A stretch of 64,000 bases of DNA from JANJTY01 sp038257155 (GCA_038257155.1 JBBSJP010000001.1:62001-126000); one strand, 5' to 3'; positions 28,914 through 38,623 are shown, counted from the first letter of the stretch. Numbers and translations: made by a program. The notes: a model not told the origin generated them from the letters alone.

Positions 28914-30227
28914 TCAGAGGGCCGCGGCGGCCAGGCGCTCGGCCTCACGCACGCGCACTGCGCCGGAGAGGAGCTTGGGGAGGAGGTAGTCGCGGAGCTC
29001 GGCGAGCTTTGCGGACTCGTCGTGATCCGCTGCCGCAAGAGCAAATAGCGAATCGGCGACTCCCGCAAAGGCCACCCGAGCTGACTTCGGTGGAGCGATC
29101 ACCACTCGATTGAGGACATCGTCAGGTCGCACCCGCTGGTGACTGTTTGAAGTGCCCGACGCACCTTGAGCGAGATCCTCGCGAAACCCCGTCTGCTGAA
29201 ACTGGCAGTAGAGGTAGTGCCGGTCCGAGATAAGTCTTGGGACGAAGACCAAAAACTCCGTCGAAGCGATCTGTCTGCGACCGCGAGACTTTGGTGGGAG
29301 CCACACCCTGGGAATTCTCGGGTTGAGCTTTGAATGAAGAACGCTTCCCTCTACCACCAAGAACTTGTTGCTCTTGATTGCGCTTCCCGGCTCTGCGGCA
29401 GGACGCATCCCTGCATCGAATGCTGGGATGCTGAAATGGTCGAAAACCTCTTCCGGGCGTTCCTGCGGTTTGACCTGTGTCTTCGAGATCGTTGCAAGAT
29501 CACGAATCATGCTGGTCTCCCACCCCTCCGGCACGGGGCCGAGCGCGGAGTCGGCGAGGCGCATGGGCAGGGCATCGAAGACGGGCTGGGGCATGGAGGG
29601 AAAAGATGTCGCGCCGGCGGCCTTGGCCTTGACCGGCTCGAAGTCCACAAACCACGCCCGGAAGATCGCCCGCACCAGCCGCTCCAGCGCCTGCGTGGTC
29701 CGTCGGTTCTGCTCGATCTTGTCGTCCAGCGCACCGAGCACACCGGCGATGGCGCGTTGTTCATCGATTGGCGGAAGTGGGAGCATCACCTTCCGCAACT
29801 CGCTTTGCTTGATGCCAACAACCGTAGTTCCCGAAGCGCGCCCATGGAGCTGGGACTGAATCGGTTCTGATATCAAGAGGAACTTGAGGTAGGTGTTATC
29901 GAGTACGCCGGGTTTACCCCGGAGAAGAATGAGGCGTTGAGCAAGAGCGATCCGATCATCTGACAACTGCGCGACTTCACCTAGTGGTGCTTCGGTGGTC
30001 AAAAGGACATCACCAATTCTCGGGATACCCCGACGCATCCACGAATCGTACTCATCTGGATCGATGAACTCGTTCGGAGGCTCGATGCGACCACCCTTAA
30101 CGATCTTGGCGGTGATAAGCGGAACTCCAATCGAGGTTTTCCGGGGCGTTTTGCCCCGGTAGTCGATGATTGCAGACATGCATTCTTCGAGCACGGACGA
30201 CTTGAACCTTGCATGCCTCTCATTCAC
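28914..30227 (-). CDS. hsdS: Type I restriction enzyme specificity subunit
   Basis: Sets the DNA sequence recognised by both methylation and cleavage complexes. Two target-recognition domains are visible: one after the start (SAIIDYRGKTPRKTSIGVP) and one after the mid-protein repeat (PEGWETSMIRDLATISKTQ). Conserved helices link them (PLPPIDEQRAIAGVLGALD and its shorter C-terminal counterpart). GTG 30227 is preferred because GAGGAGG lies 10 bases upstream and the overlap with hsdM is 8 bases; an ATG at 30257 would add ten residues. The gene is intact. Confidence 0.9.
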   Translation of the reverse strand: MNERHARFKSSVLEECMSAIIDYRGKTPRKTSIGVPLITAKIVKGGRIEPPNEFIDPDEYDSWMRRGIPRIGDVLLTTEAPLGEVAQLSDDRIALAQRLILLRGKPGVLDNTYLKFLLISEPIQSQLHGRASGTTVVGIKQSELRKVMLPLPPIDEQRAIAGVLGALDDKIEQNRRTTQALERLVRAIFRAWFVDFEPVKAKAAGATSFPSMPQPVFDALPMRLADSALGPVPEGWETSMIRDLATISKTQVKPQERPEEVFDHFSIPAFDAGMRPAAEPGSAIKSNKFLVVEGSVLHSKLNPRIPRVWLPPKSRGRRQIASTEFLVFVPRLISDRHYLYCQFQQTGFREDLAQGASGTSNSHQRVRPDDVLNRVVIAPPKSARVAFAGVADSLFALAAADHDESAKLAELRDYLLPKLLSGAVRVREAERLAAAAL

Positions 30228-31908
30228 TAGCAGCGCCCTCCTCGTGAACGGATGCAAGTCGGCTCCTAACGAGTGACGTCAACCGCTCACCCTCTTCAAA
30301 GCACTCCTCCAGCTCTGCCAGCAACCGCGGGTACTTCTCGGCGAACGGCTCGCCGTCATCCTCCTGCTCTTCTGCGCCGACATAGCGTCCCGGCGTCAGC
30401 ACGAAGCCATGCTTGCCGATGCCTTCGATCGTCTCGGCCTTGCAGAAGCCGGGGATATCGCGGTAGACCCAGGCGCCGTGCTCGGCCTTGTCCCACCAGT
30501 CGGGCGCAGGTTCGCCGCGCCACTGGCGAAAGGCGTAGATGATGCGGCCAAGGTCGGACTCGGCGTTCGGGTCGCCCATGCCGTCGGCCAGCATGCTCTG
30601 GCCATCGTCGCCGCCGGTCAGCACGCGCAGGGTGCGGGTCTGCAAGGTGCCGAGCTTGCGCGCGTCAATGAACAGCGTCTCGCCTTTGCGGTCGCGGCCA
30701 CCGTGCTTGAGGTTCCTGCCGCTCTTGTCGCGGGTGAGGAACCACAGGCAGGCCGGGATGCCGGTGGTGAGGAAGAGCTGGGCCGGGAGGGCGACGATGC
30801 AGTCGACCAGGTCGGCCTGGACGATGCGCTGGCGGATCTCGCCCTCACCGCTGGAGCCGGTGGAAAGCGAGCCGTTGGCCATCACGAAGCCCGCCACGCC
30901 GCCGCCTTTGCCGTTGGCGGGCGCCAGATGGTGGATGAAGTGCTGGATCCAGGCGTAGTTGGCGTTGTTGACCGGCGGCCGACCGTACTCCCAGCGGACA
31001 TCCTTCTCCAGCAGCTTGCCCGACCAGTCCGAGATGTTGAACGGCGGATTGGCTAGGATGTAGTCGGCCTTGAGGTCGGGGTGCAGGTTGCGCAGGAAGG
31101 TGTCGGCCGGCTGCGCGCCGAGGTTGGCCTCGATGCCGCGGATGGCAAGGTTCATGTGCGCCAGCCGCCAGGTGGTGGGGTTGGACTCCTGACCGAAGAT
31201 CGAGATGTCGGTAGTCTGCCCGCCATGCGCTTCGACGAAGCGCTCGGACTGCACGAACATGCCGGCCGACCCGCAACATGGGTCATACACGCGGCCCTGG
31301 TAGGGTTCGAGCATCTCCACCAGCAGGCGCACGATGCAGCGCGGGGTGAAGAACTCGCCGCCGAGCTTGCCCTCGGCCTGCGCGAACTTGCCGAGGAAGT
31401 ACTCGTAGACCCGGCCAAGCGTGTCGCGCGCCTTGGCGCGGTCGCCCTTGAAGCCGATGTCGGCGATCAAGTCGATCAGCCCTTTCATCTTCTCCGGCGC
31501 GATGCCGCGGCGCGCGTAGTCGCGCGGCAGCTTTCCCTTGAGGTTCGGATTGTCGCGCTCGACGGCGAGGATGGCGTCGTCAATCAGGGTCGCGATATCG
31601 GCCCGCGCGGCTTGGTTCTGCAGGTTCTGCCAGCGCGATTCGGGCGGCACCCAGAACACTCGCTCGGCGGTGTACTCGTCACGGTTCTCCAGCAAGCTTT
31701 CGAGCTGCGGGCCGGCGATGCCGTCGGCTTGCAATTCGGCTTCCAGCTCATCTCGTCGCGCTGCAAAGGAATCGGAGATGTACTTGAGGAAAAGAAGCCC
31801 AAGGACAACGTGCTTGTATTCCGCAGCGTCAATCTGACCGCGTAGTGTGTCGGCCGATTTCCAAAGAACTTCGGCACGAGTTAGGTCGGTGTTGTCAGCA
31901 ATTGCCAT
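30220..31908 (-). CDS. hsdM: Type I restriction enzyme methylase subunit
   Basis: N6-adenine DNA methyltransferase of 562 residues. The N-terminal HsdM domain includes SADTLRGQIDAAEYKHVVLG. The AdoMet site is YDPCCGSAGMF and the catalytic motif IV is ILANPPFN. ATG 31908 is preferred over an upstream ATG because GGAG lies seven bases before it and it begins the conserved MAIADNTDLT. It is the first gene of hsdM-hsdS-kinase-HIRAN-hsdR. The upstream gap (31909-32275) would hold the operon promoter. Confidence 0.95.
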   Translation of the reverse strand: MAIADNTDLTRAEVLWKSADTLRGQIDAAEYKHVVLGLLFLKYISDSFAARRDELEAELQADGIAGPQLESLLENRDEYTAERVFWVPPESRWQNLQNQAARADIATLIDDAILAVERDNPNLKGKLPRDYARRGIAPEKMKGLIDLIADIGFKGDRAKARDTLGRVYEYFLGKFAQAEGKLGGEFFTPRCIVRLLVEMLEPYQGRVYDPCCGSAGMFVQSERFVEAHGGQTTDISIFGQESNPTTWRLAHMNLAIRGIEANLGAQPADTFLRNLHPDLKADYILANPPFNISDWSGKLLEKDVRWEYGRPPVNNANYAWIQHFIHHLAPANGKGGGVAGFVMANGSLSTGSSGEGEIRQRIVQADLVDCIVALPAQLFLTTGIPACLWFLTRDKSGRNLKHGGRDRKGETLFIDARKLGTLQTRTLRVLTGGDDGQSMLADGMGDPNAESDLGRIIYAFRQWRGEPAPDWWDKAEHGAWVYRDIPGFCKAETIEGIGKHGFVLTPGRYVGAEEQEDDGEPFAEKYPRLLAELEECFEEGERLTSLVRSRLASVHEEGAASE

Positions 31909-32275
31909 TGTTGCTCCATCTTGGATTCGTTCGTAGCGCCGCATCCAGCGGTGCAATTGGGTACCGCTAGAGATGCTATTGCGGCCCGTTGAGCTGCCTA
32001 GGCCGCGATCATCTCAGGAACAGCGGATCACGTCCCACCCGGATCGAACTGACTCGCTCTGGGCCGGATGCAAGACCGTCTTCAATCTGAGCTCGAAGCT
32101 GCGAGGCTACCAATGTCCGAGCTTGCGCGATGCCGCGTGCATTCTCGAGCGACTGCAGAGGACCGGGAGCGGACAGTCGACTTAGTGGTTCATGCACGCC
32201 ACCAATTTCCATCGCTAGGATCGCGGCGCTTGTTGGACCCGCGTGTAGCCAAACGAGTTGACGCACCAACGCTTC
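31909..32275. other. Intergenic region upstream of hsdM
   Basis: About 370 bases between the end of gajB and the start of hsdM, both on the minus strand. Frames in it have no recognisable protein sequence. It presumably contains the hsd promoter. Confidence 0.4.
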
Positions 32276-33658
32276 CTAGAATTGCAGAACGCGTGACGAA
32301 CAGCCGATCGTCAGCGATCGGGTCGCGCGGGAGATTGCGACGTAAAACAGCTTCGCTTGAGCCTGCCTCTCGCGGGTGAAGTGAGTGGCATCGGGAATGA
32401 CGACGTGATCGAACTCCAAGCCCTTCAACAGGAGCGGCGTCGAGACCGTACGAGCCGGAAGCCGGCGCCCCATGTTGTGCACGCGCTGCTTGATCCTCTC
32501 AGCTGCGGCCACCATGTTTTCGGCCCGGCCGGCTGCAAGTTCGACGGTGGAGTGTTCAGCATCCCGCCAAAGGCCGCTCCTGTATAGCTTCCACAGGGCC
32601 TGCTTTCGAAGCAGCCCCATGAATTGCAACGCTGCCTCCGTGCCTTTTCCTTCGATCATGTCGTGGTACGCGGTACGGAGCGACTCCTTAACGGCCAGTT
32701 CCTCCGCGGTCACCGTCTCCCCTTGTGCTGCATTCCGCTTGTGGAAGCAATCTGACGACAGCGAAATAATGGCTTCAGCCTTCGACTTGGCATCCGGGGC
32801 GCTATCCCAAGCCTTTGCAAAGGTTCCAAGTCGGTTCGCCGCAATCTCCTCGATTGCTTGATAGCCTCCGTTAGCAGCGCTCGCGAGCTTGTAGCAGATT
32901 CCTTTATTGCAGTGGATGGCGGCGAAGCTGCCTTCCTTAGTGTCGATCCCATCAAACAACACGCCCATGTCGAAGGCGTCTGTTGACGGACGATACGTGA
33001 TCCTGGAGTCCATCAGGTCGATGGGCTCGCCATGCATTAGTTTGAGCCGTGTCTCCGCAACCCAGGCTCCGAGGTCAGGGTTCTTGTCCCTCCAGCGGTG
33101 TGGCTCGTCCAAGGAGCCGAAGAGTGGGAACGTCGGGTGGATCTCCCCGTTCCAGTCCAGCGTCGCGCCGGCAAACTCAAAAATCCCCTGCATGGGGTCG
33201 CCAAAGACGGTCGTCGGGACAATGGTTGATAGCTCGACGGTCAACTCATGCTGCAACGCGTTGCAGTCCTGATACTCGTCGACGAGGATGCGATCGTAGG
33301 ACGACGCCACCACCTGCCGAACAGCAGCTACTCCGAGGGCCTGCTTTGCTCCGACATATAGCTGGTCCCACTCAGCACTGTTCTGTGGCTCTGCGGCTGG
33401 GGGCTGCGCCACGCCGGGAAACGCGTGTGCATAACGCGTGGACCAACTAGCGATCGTCTCAATGGCAACGCGGGCGGACGGAACGCCGAGCCTCTTCAAC
33501 CTTGCGCGAATCGCATGAACACCAGCGTGGGTATGCGTAAGAATCAGGGTCCGACTTCCGAGCGCGGCCACTTTGGTGATGACCTCTGTCTTGCCATGGC
33601 CCGCGGGCGCAACAACCGACGAGTTTCCTCCCCGCAGCAGCTCGGCCGGATCAACCAT
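32276..33658 (-). CDS. gajB: UvrD-like helicase of a Gabija-like system
   Basis: SF1A helicase-like protein of 460 residues. Walker A is APAGHGKTE, Walker B is ILVDEYQDC, then FGDPMQGIF, LLLKGLEFDHVVI (motif V) and FYVAISRATRS (motif VI). In Gabija, GajB partners with the OLD-type nuclease GajA and is thought to respond to phage-altered DNA or nucleotide pools. The ATG at 33658 overlaps the end of the upstream nuclease gene by 8 bases. The length is slightly below the roughly 490 of Bacillus GajB. The pair identification rests on order, sizes and motifs. Confidence 0.85.
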   Translation of the reverse strand: MVDPAELLRGGNSSVVAPAGHGKTEVITKVAALGSRTLILTHTHAGVHAIRARLKRLGVPSARVAIETIASWSTRYAHAFPGVAQPPAAEPQNSAEWDQLYVGAKQALGVAAVRQVVASSYDRILVDEYQDCNALQHELTVELSTIVPTTVFGDPMQGIFEFAGATLDWNGEIHPTFPLFGSLDEPHRWRDKNPDLGAWVAETRLKLMHGEPIDLMDSRITYRPSTDAFDMGVLFDGIDTKEGSFAAIHCNKGICYKLASAANGGYQAIEEIAANRLGTFAKAWDSAPDAKSKAEAIISLSSDCFHKRNAAQGETVTAEELAVKESLRTAYHDMIEGKGTEAALQFMGLLRKQALWKLYRSGLWRDAEHSTVELAAGRAENMVAAAERIKQRVHNMGRRLPARTVSTPLLLKGLEFDHVVIPDATHFTRERQAQAKLFYVAISRATRSLTIGCSSRVLQF

Positions 33659-35378
33659 AGAGCCAGCCCTCTGCGCGCAGAATGCACGAAGTCAGTGGGG
33701 CGGTCGGAGATGCTCCGGCGATCCTCCACACAATCGGCGCGATCTGACGCGCAGCGTGCTGGCTCTTGAACCACCTCTTCTTGTGGACGACCGCGGCGAT
33801 GGCTTCTCGCTGCTCTCGTTCGCTAAGAGCCGTAATCAAGTTCCACGAGTGAAACGGCGCTCGAATATCAGCCAGCGCCAGGTCCGAGATGGCGATGTCC
33901 AGATTGTTGTCGACTGCATCAGCGCCATGCTCGGTGCGAAGATGATCGAGCAGTTCCTGCACGTGTTCATTGGTGGTATCGAGGAAGAGCGCCTGTTCGG
34001 TGTTGAGGGTGGCGCCATACTCAATGACGTGGACACCCGCTGTACCAAGGGCGGTCGATTCGTTGGCTGTCAGGGGAACGTCCGAGTCACGATATAGCGC
34101 GACCTGATATCCCAGGTGGGCCAGTGAGACGGCAATCGAGCAGGCTTGTGCGCCATTGCCATCGGCTATCGCCGCGCCGAGCTGCTCAATCGGCTTTCCG
34201 TCGTGACGGGCAGGCCAGTTCTCGCGCAGGCCGAGCAGCAACCCTAGCTCAGTGTATCCCTCGCATACGAGGATGCGGCGAGCGAACAGCGCCCTGGGAG
34301 TGAAGCGAAGGAGGGCGCGGACAGGTTCTGGCGAGGTCGGACGATTGAGGACTACGTGCCGCGTTTCCGAGTGCATCTGCACAACGCGGAGGCCTTCCGC
34401 GTAAATTTCACCGAGCGCGACATCAGAGTGAGTCGTCATTAAGACTTGGCCAACAGGCTTGGCCGCCGTCCATGCTCGCGCCTGATCAGCTTTCAACTGG
34501 CAGATCGCGCCGATAATTCGGTGGGGTTCCAGGCCATGCTCGATCTCGTCGACCAAGACGATGGCACCGTCAGTTACAGCCGACTTCTGGATAGCCAGTG
34601 TCGCCAGACGCCTTGTGCCTAGGCCTGCAAGTCGAAGCGGAACACCGGAATCGTGAAGCGCGATCGAACCAATCGACATTCCTGAGCGACCCAGTTCCAA
34701 TCCGGGTCCATAGGCTCCTTGGACGTAGGCACCGAGTCCCTTGGCGAAGCCCTCGGCCTGCGTCGCGGCGTCGGTAAGCGCCTTGATCTCGTCAAGCTTG
34801 GCGCTAGACCGCGCGGTCTTGTATGCCTCGCTCAGTTTCGATGCAGCTTCCTTCGCATCGCCGGTGAGCCGCGAGAGGACGGAGCCCTGGCCCCAAGTCA
34901 GGTGCCTTGCGTCTTCCCCTGCAAGCCGGACCAGTCCGAAAAGCGCTCGATCGCGATTAGAAAGCGTTCGGGTATCCGTCGTGCGGTCGCAGACGATCTC
35001 CCACACTGGCTCCATGGCGGCGTCCACGGTAAGGCGAACCGTCAGCACAGGTTCGTCCTCATCTTCCGGTTCATCGCGTAGCGTGCCCACCGTCGTCCAG
35101 CCGCGAATGTAGAGCCCGAAGCGCTCGTCAGACTTCAGAGGCTTCGAGAGCTCGCCAATCGTTACTTCGATCCTGATGGTCCGTGATGTGTCGCATCCTA
35201 GGAAATCCGGTTCCGAGAAAGAGAACCAGCGGGACGAGAGAGCAGCCTCTACAGCGTCCAGCACGGTGGACTTGCCGGAGTCACCCGAGCCGATAAGACA
35301 GCAGAAGGAATTCGACGGCGACCAGTCGAGCGAAGCAATACCGCGAAAGTTCTCAACCCTCAGCTGACGTACTTGCAT
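33651..35378 (-). CDS. gajA: OLD-family ATPase/TOPRIM nuclease, GajA-like
   Basis: Protein of 575 residues, close to the 578 of the type GajA. The ATPase has Walker A GSGDSGKST, signature LAGLGTRRLATLAIQ, Walker B IVLVDEIEHG and the switch MTTHSDVAL. The TOPRIM nuclease part has ILVCEGYTELGLL (acidic Glu) and ALYRDSDV (DxD). GajA nicks specific DNA and is inhibited by normal nucleotide levels; nucleotide loss during phage replication relieves this. The frame extends 276 bases upstream, but ATG 35378 begins the conserved MQVRQLRVENFRG. With gajB it forms a two-gene operon. Confidence 0.85.
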   Translation of the reverse strand: MQVRQLRVENFRGIASLDWSPSNSFCCLIGSGDSGKSTVLDAVEAALSSRWFSFSEPDFLGCDTSRTIRIEVTIGELSKPLKSDERFGLYIRGWTTVGTLRDEPEDEDEPVLTVRLTVDAAMEPVWEIVCDRTTDTRTLSNRDRALFGLVRLAGEDARHLTWGQGSVLSRLTGDAKEAASKLSEAYKTARSSAKLDEIKALTDAATQAEGFAKGLGAYVQGAYGPGLELGRSGMSIGSIALHDSGVPLRLAGLGTRRLATLAIQKSAVTDGAIVLVDEIEHGLEPHRIIGAICQLKADQARAWTAAKPVGQVLMTTHSDVALGEIYAEGLRVVQMHSETRHVVLNRPTSPEPVRALLRFTPRALFARRILVCEGYTELGLLLGLRENWPARHDGKPIEQLGAAIADGNGAQACSIAVSLAHLGYQVALYRDSDVPLTANESTALGTAGVHVIEYGATLNTEQALFLDTTNEHVQELLDHLRTEHGADAVDNNLDIAISDLALADIRAPFHSWNLITALSEREQREAIAAVVHKKRWFKSQHAARQIAPIVWRIAGASPTAPLTSCILRAEGWLYG

Positions 35379-35728
35379 TCCGAGCCCCTGTTTTCCGCTA
35401 GGTCTTTCGGCGGATTCCGAGTTTTCCACAGATCGCGTGTGCGGGCGACAGCGAAGCGACCCGGGCCATGCAACGCGCCCATTGGGCACGCACCCGTCCC
35501 ACACTGGATTGGACCATTGGCTGAGAAGCCAGCCAGGACAGGGGTGCGCATTCACGACGATGAAAGTGCTGTTCGTGTGGAGGAGGCGCGTTTGACTGCC
35601 ACCTAGCTCACGACTGGCAAACAGCGGTTGTTTGTCACAGTACGCGCCGCACACTTAAGATGTCCCTGACGCACCCCGAATGCCGAATAGCGCACCGAAT
35701 CAAGCACCAAGCTTCGCAGGAGAGGTCC
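35379..35728. other. Intergenic region between gajA and a divergent small gene
   Basis: About 350 bases that should hold the gajAB promoter on the minus strand and a promoter for the gene at 35729. TTGTTT near 35625 and CTTAAGAT near 35654 are loosely promoter-like. No gene supported. Confidence 0.35.
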
Positions 35729-35920
35729 ATGAAGAATGGTAGTGGTGACGAGCGGAGCAGGCAGCATCTCAGTCAGCTCCTATTGGAAGATGCCCATAAG
35801 CGCTACGTTGCGAACGTACTCATGGCTTTCTACGTGTCCCATACGGCGCGCAGAACGACTGAGGCCTATATCCGGAAGCTGGACACGCCTCAGTCAACAA
35901 AGCCTTTCAAGGCTCCCTAG
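35729..35920 (+). CDS. Small hypothetical protein
   Basis: Protein of 63 residues. GGAGAGG lies five bases before ATG 35729, so translation is likely; the frame upstream (from 35660) looks non-coding. The sequence (HLSQLLLEDAHKRYVANVLM, then AFYVSHTARRTTEAYIRKL) is helical and amphipathic. Not recognised. It might be linked with the gene at 36001. Confidence 0.45.
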   Translation: MKNGSGDERSRQHLSQLLLEDAHKRYVANVLMAFYVSHTARRTTEAYIRKLDTPQSTKPFKAP

Positions 35921-36000
35921 CCGGCCGTCAGAACGACGTCCGGGTCTGCCCTCGAGCCCCAGCGGCTTCATCAGCAACTCACAAAGCGGACCGAGCGCTA

Positions 36001-36780
36001 ATGGCGTTGGCAAGTGGACTCGTGATCACTTCAAGTCCGCAAGCTGCTGCAAAGGTCGTCAACGCCATGAACCATGAAAGTGAACAGTTTCCTCGGGACG
36101 TGTTTGACGAGGACGGCGCTTACACCATTCGAAAAGGAGCGCGCTACTGCGTTCAGGATGATCGGATTCAAGAGCTTGCCGAAATCGGCTATGCCCGTCG
36201 TGATCTCGACAAAGCTCACGATTTTGTTGAAGCCTGCATCGCTGACGACCTCGAAGATGTTCACCCTTTGCTGGAAGAGAGCCTCTGGAACGCGGCGATC
36301 GTTATGTACTGGAAGCCTTTCGGGCGTAACAACGCCAGAGCGATTTTCAAGGCTAGCCAGTTCGTCCAGGACCGCCTGGGGCCCGACGGCCTGGAGTTGC
36401 ACGAGTACTTAAATCGTTGCCGGAATTGGATGATTGCGCATGACGATGGCTTGGGGGAGTCGAAGGCGATCGAGATCTACCTTCCGCCATCTCCTCCTCG
36501 TTCCACGGAGGAGATTGGCCTGTACTCGCCGGGCCGGCGCGTGGTGGCGATGGGTACGGACATCGCTCGCCAACTTGAGCCTCACTTCGCGCAGGTTCGC
36601 GACATCCTTCGTGCTCACGAGCAATCCCGAGGGCAGCAGATTTCATCAGAATTGCTTGCAAGTCGGTTTGCCGGATTGCGGTTGCAGGGCCTTGCTTCAG
36701 ACCAGCAACTGGCTGTTAGTGTCGAGTCTGTCTTGGCTTTGTGTCCTTCACCACCGAAGGCGAGGAAGGCCAAAAGTTGA
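36001..36780 (+). CDS. Hypothetical protein at the right end of the island
   Basis: Protein of up to 259 residues; ATG 36067 (MNHESEQFPRDVF) is an alternative start. It is soluble and mostly helical, with NAAIVMYWKPFGRNNARAIF and CRNWMIAHDDG as its most distinctive parts. The pattern of a helical bundle with histidine and asparagine in WMIAHDD recalls small HEPN-like or AbiV-like proteins, but the evidence is too weak to assign. It is the last gene before the right-end repeat cluster. Confidence 0.5.
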   Translation: MALASGLVITSSPQAAAKVVNAMNHESEQFPRDVFDEDGAYTIRKGARYCVQDDRIQELAEIGYARRDLDKAHDFVEACIADDLEDVHPLLEESLWNAAIVMYWKPFGRNNARAIFKASQFVQDRLGPDGLELHEYLNRCRNWMIAHDDGLGESKAIEIYLPPSPPRSTEEIGLYSPGRRVVAMGTDIARQLEPHFAQVRDILRAHEQSRGQQISSELLASRFAGLRLQGLASDQQLAVSVESVLALCPSPPKARKAKS

Positions 36781-36806
36781 TCCATCGGCGGCCGACACTC
36801 AGGACG

Positions 36807-36827
36807 CAAACGCTATGCGAATACTGC
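36807..36827 (-). repeat. Inner right-end repeat
   Basis: Complement of the left inner repeat at 949-969, with small differences. It includes AACGCTATGCGA (36809-36820), which is perfectly inverted relative to TCGCATAGCGTT at 36904-36915. Confidence 0.5.
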
Positions 36828-36853
36828 ATCCAACAACGAACATTGGCGCATCC

Positions 36854-36879
36854 TCACATAGCGTTGTATTGCTATGTGA
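36854..36879. repeat. Perfect hairpin in the right-end repeat cluster
   Basis: TCACATAGC and GCTATGTGA form 9-base arms around an 8-base loop. With its neighbours it gives three copies of CATAGCGTT (36857-36865, 36907-36915 and inverted at 36809-36817). Probably a binding array for recombinase or accessory protein. Confidence 0.6.
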
Positions 36880-36913
36880 CGGCCAGCGTACGTTTTACGA
36901 CGGTCGCATAGCG

Positions 36914-36929
36914 TTCCGGTAGAATTTAG
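36914..36929 (-). repeat. Right terminal inverted repeat of the island
   Basis: TTCCGGTAGAATTTAG; its complement aligns with 888-901 at the fpr stop codon. It marks the likely right boundary. Core sequence appears to resume immediately after it. Confidence 0.6.
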
Positions 36930-37080
36930 TTCCGTCAGCAGCCGCTGAGTCGATGGCTGGCCTTGGTCCCTGCATCGTTTCACCGATGCGCGCTTCAATG
37001 CCGGCCGGTCTCCGGTCACATTCTTCGCAACACCATCGTCCGTTAGCCTGTAGGGCACTGGCCCGCAATCGAGATCAAGC

Positions 37081-38550
37081 ATGAAGCGAATCCTGCTGTA
37101 CCTGGCCATCGCTGCCACCATTCCCTCACTCAGCGAGGCTCGTACGCTTGGCGGGGTGGACTTCGAGCCATGCACCCTGGCCACGGCCGGCAGCCCCTCT
37201 ACGGTTCCCGCGCAATGCACCACGATCAGCGTGCCCGAGAACCATGCCGAGCCCGACGGTCGCCGCATCGATCTTGCCCTGGCCTGGGTGCCGGCCGACG
37301 GCGATGGCGAACCCGATCCGGTCTTCATGCTGGCCGGCGGACCGGGTCAATCGGCGCGCGACAGCTATCCGGGCATTGCCCCGGCATTTCGCGACGTCCG
37401 CCGCAAGCGCCACATCCTGCTGCTTGATCAGCGCGGCACCGGTGCCTCGAAGCCGCTGATATGTCTCGACAGTGAGGGCAATGCGAACTTCTCCGAGGCG
37501 GATGCCGAGGAAGATCTCGACGCGGCGCGCGGTTTCGCCGAGCGCTGTCGCGACACGCTCTCCAAGGACACCGACCTGCGCCACTACGGCACCCTCGACG
37601 CGATCGATGACCTTGACTTCGTGCGGCGTGCGATCGGCGCGGACCAGGTCAATCTGGTCGGCATTTCCTACGGCACTCGCGTGGCGCAGCACTACGCCAA
37701 GCGCTACACGCAGCAGACCCGCTCGGTGGTGCTCGATGGCGTGGTGCCGAACACGCTTCACCTGGGACAGGAACATGCGCGCAACCTGGAGGCCGCGCTG
37801 GATCTGCACTTTTCCCGCTGCAACGAAGACGCCGCCTGCAAGGAGCGCTTTGGCGATGCGCGTGGGCTGCTCGGCCGGGTTGCGGCGCAGCTGCGTGCCG
37901 AACCGCGTGAGGTGCGCTACCGCGATCCCGTCAGCGGCGAGTCGAAGGTCGAAACCCTGCGCTTCGGCCATCTGGCCGCCGTAACGCGCCTGTTTTCCTA
38001 CAGCCCGGTCACTGCGGCGCTGCTGCCGTTGGCCCTGCACGAGGCCGAGCAGGGCCGCGGCGAGCTGCTGATGGCGCAAGCGGAACTGCTGATGAGCCAG
38101 GTCGGCAACAGCATCAACCACGGCATGCAGCTGTCGGTGATGTGCGCCGAGGACGCCGATCTGCTGCGCGTCGACCCCGCCGACGAGGGCAGCGTGCTGG
38201 GCACCGAGTTCATTGCCTTCTCGCAGGCGCAATGCGAGGTGTGGCCGAAGAAGGCGCGGCCTGATGATTTCCATACCGCGCTGGTGTCGGACGTACCGAC
38301 GCTGCTGCTGTCGGGCGAATACGATCCGGTGACGCCACCGCGCTATGGCGAGGAGGTCGTCGCCGGCCTGTCCAAGGGCCGCCATCTGGTACTGCGCGGA
38401 CAGGGCCACAACGTTTTGCCGGTGGCTTGCACCCCGAAGCTGGTGGCCCGCTTCATCGACACCCTGGATACCGCCGAGCTGGACGCCGAGTGTCTCGACA
38501 AGCTGGCCTACACGCCGCCGTTTGCCGGCTTCTATGGGTGGGAGCCGTGA
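37081..38550 (+). CDS. Secreted alpha/beta-hydrolase peptidase (S33, TAP-like)
   Basis: Exported serine peptidase of 489 residues, probably removing peptides from protein N-termini in the periplasm. A signal peptide (ILLYLAIAATIPSLSEA) starts the protein. The nucleophile elbow is GISYG (Ser about 195), the acid is in LSGEYDPVTPP (about 414) and the histidine is in GQGHNVLPV (about 442). The C-terminal part is the TAP-like domain. It is the first gene beyond the island and probably the first of an operon with the ABC exporter genes 74 bases downstream. Confidence 0.85.
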   Translation: MKRILLYLAIAATIPSLSEARTLGGVDFEPCTLATAGSPSTVPAQCTTISVPENHAEPDGRRIDLALAWVPADGDGEPDPVFMLAGGPGQSARDSYPGIAPAFRDVRRKRHILLLDQRGTGASKPLICLDSEGNANFSEADAEEDLDAARGFAERCRDTLSKDTDLRHYGTLDAIDDLDFVRRAIGADQVNLVGISYGTRVAQHYAKRYTQQTRSVVLDGVVPNTLHLGQEHARNLEAALDLHFSRCNEDAACKERFGDARGLLGRVAAQLRAEPREVRYRDPVSGESKVETLRFGHLAAVTRLFSYSPVTAALLPLALHEAEQGRGELLMAQAELLMSQVGNSINHGMQLSVMCAEDADLLRVDPADEGSVLGTEFIAFSQAQCEVWPKKARPDDFHTALVSDVPTLLLSGEYDPVTPPRYGEEVVAGLSKGRHLVLRGQGHNVLPVACTPKLVARFIDTLDTAELDAECLDKLAYTPPFAGFYGWEP

Positions 38551-38623
38551 TGCACCGACTTTCCTCGCTTGGCTTGCGGATGACGCAGGCGTCTCCACAT
38601 CCCCTTCTTGACGGACGATTTGC

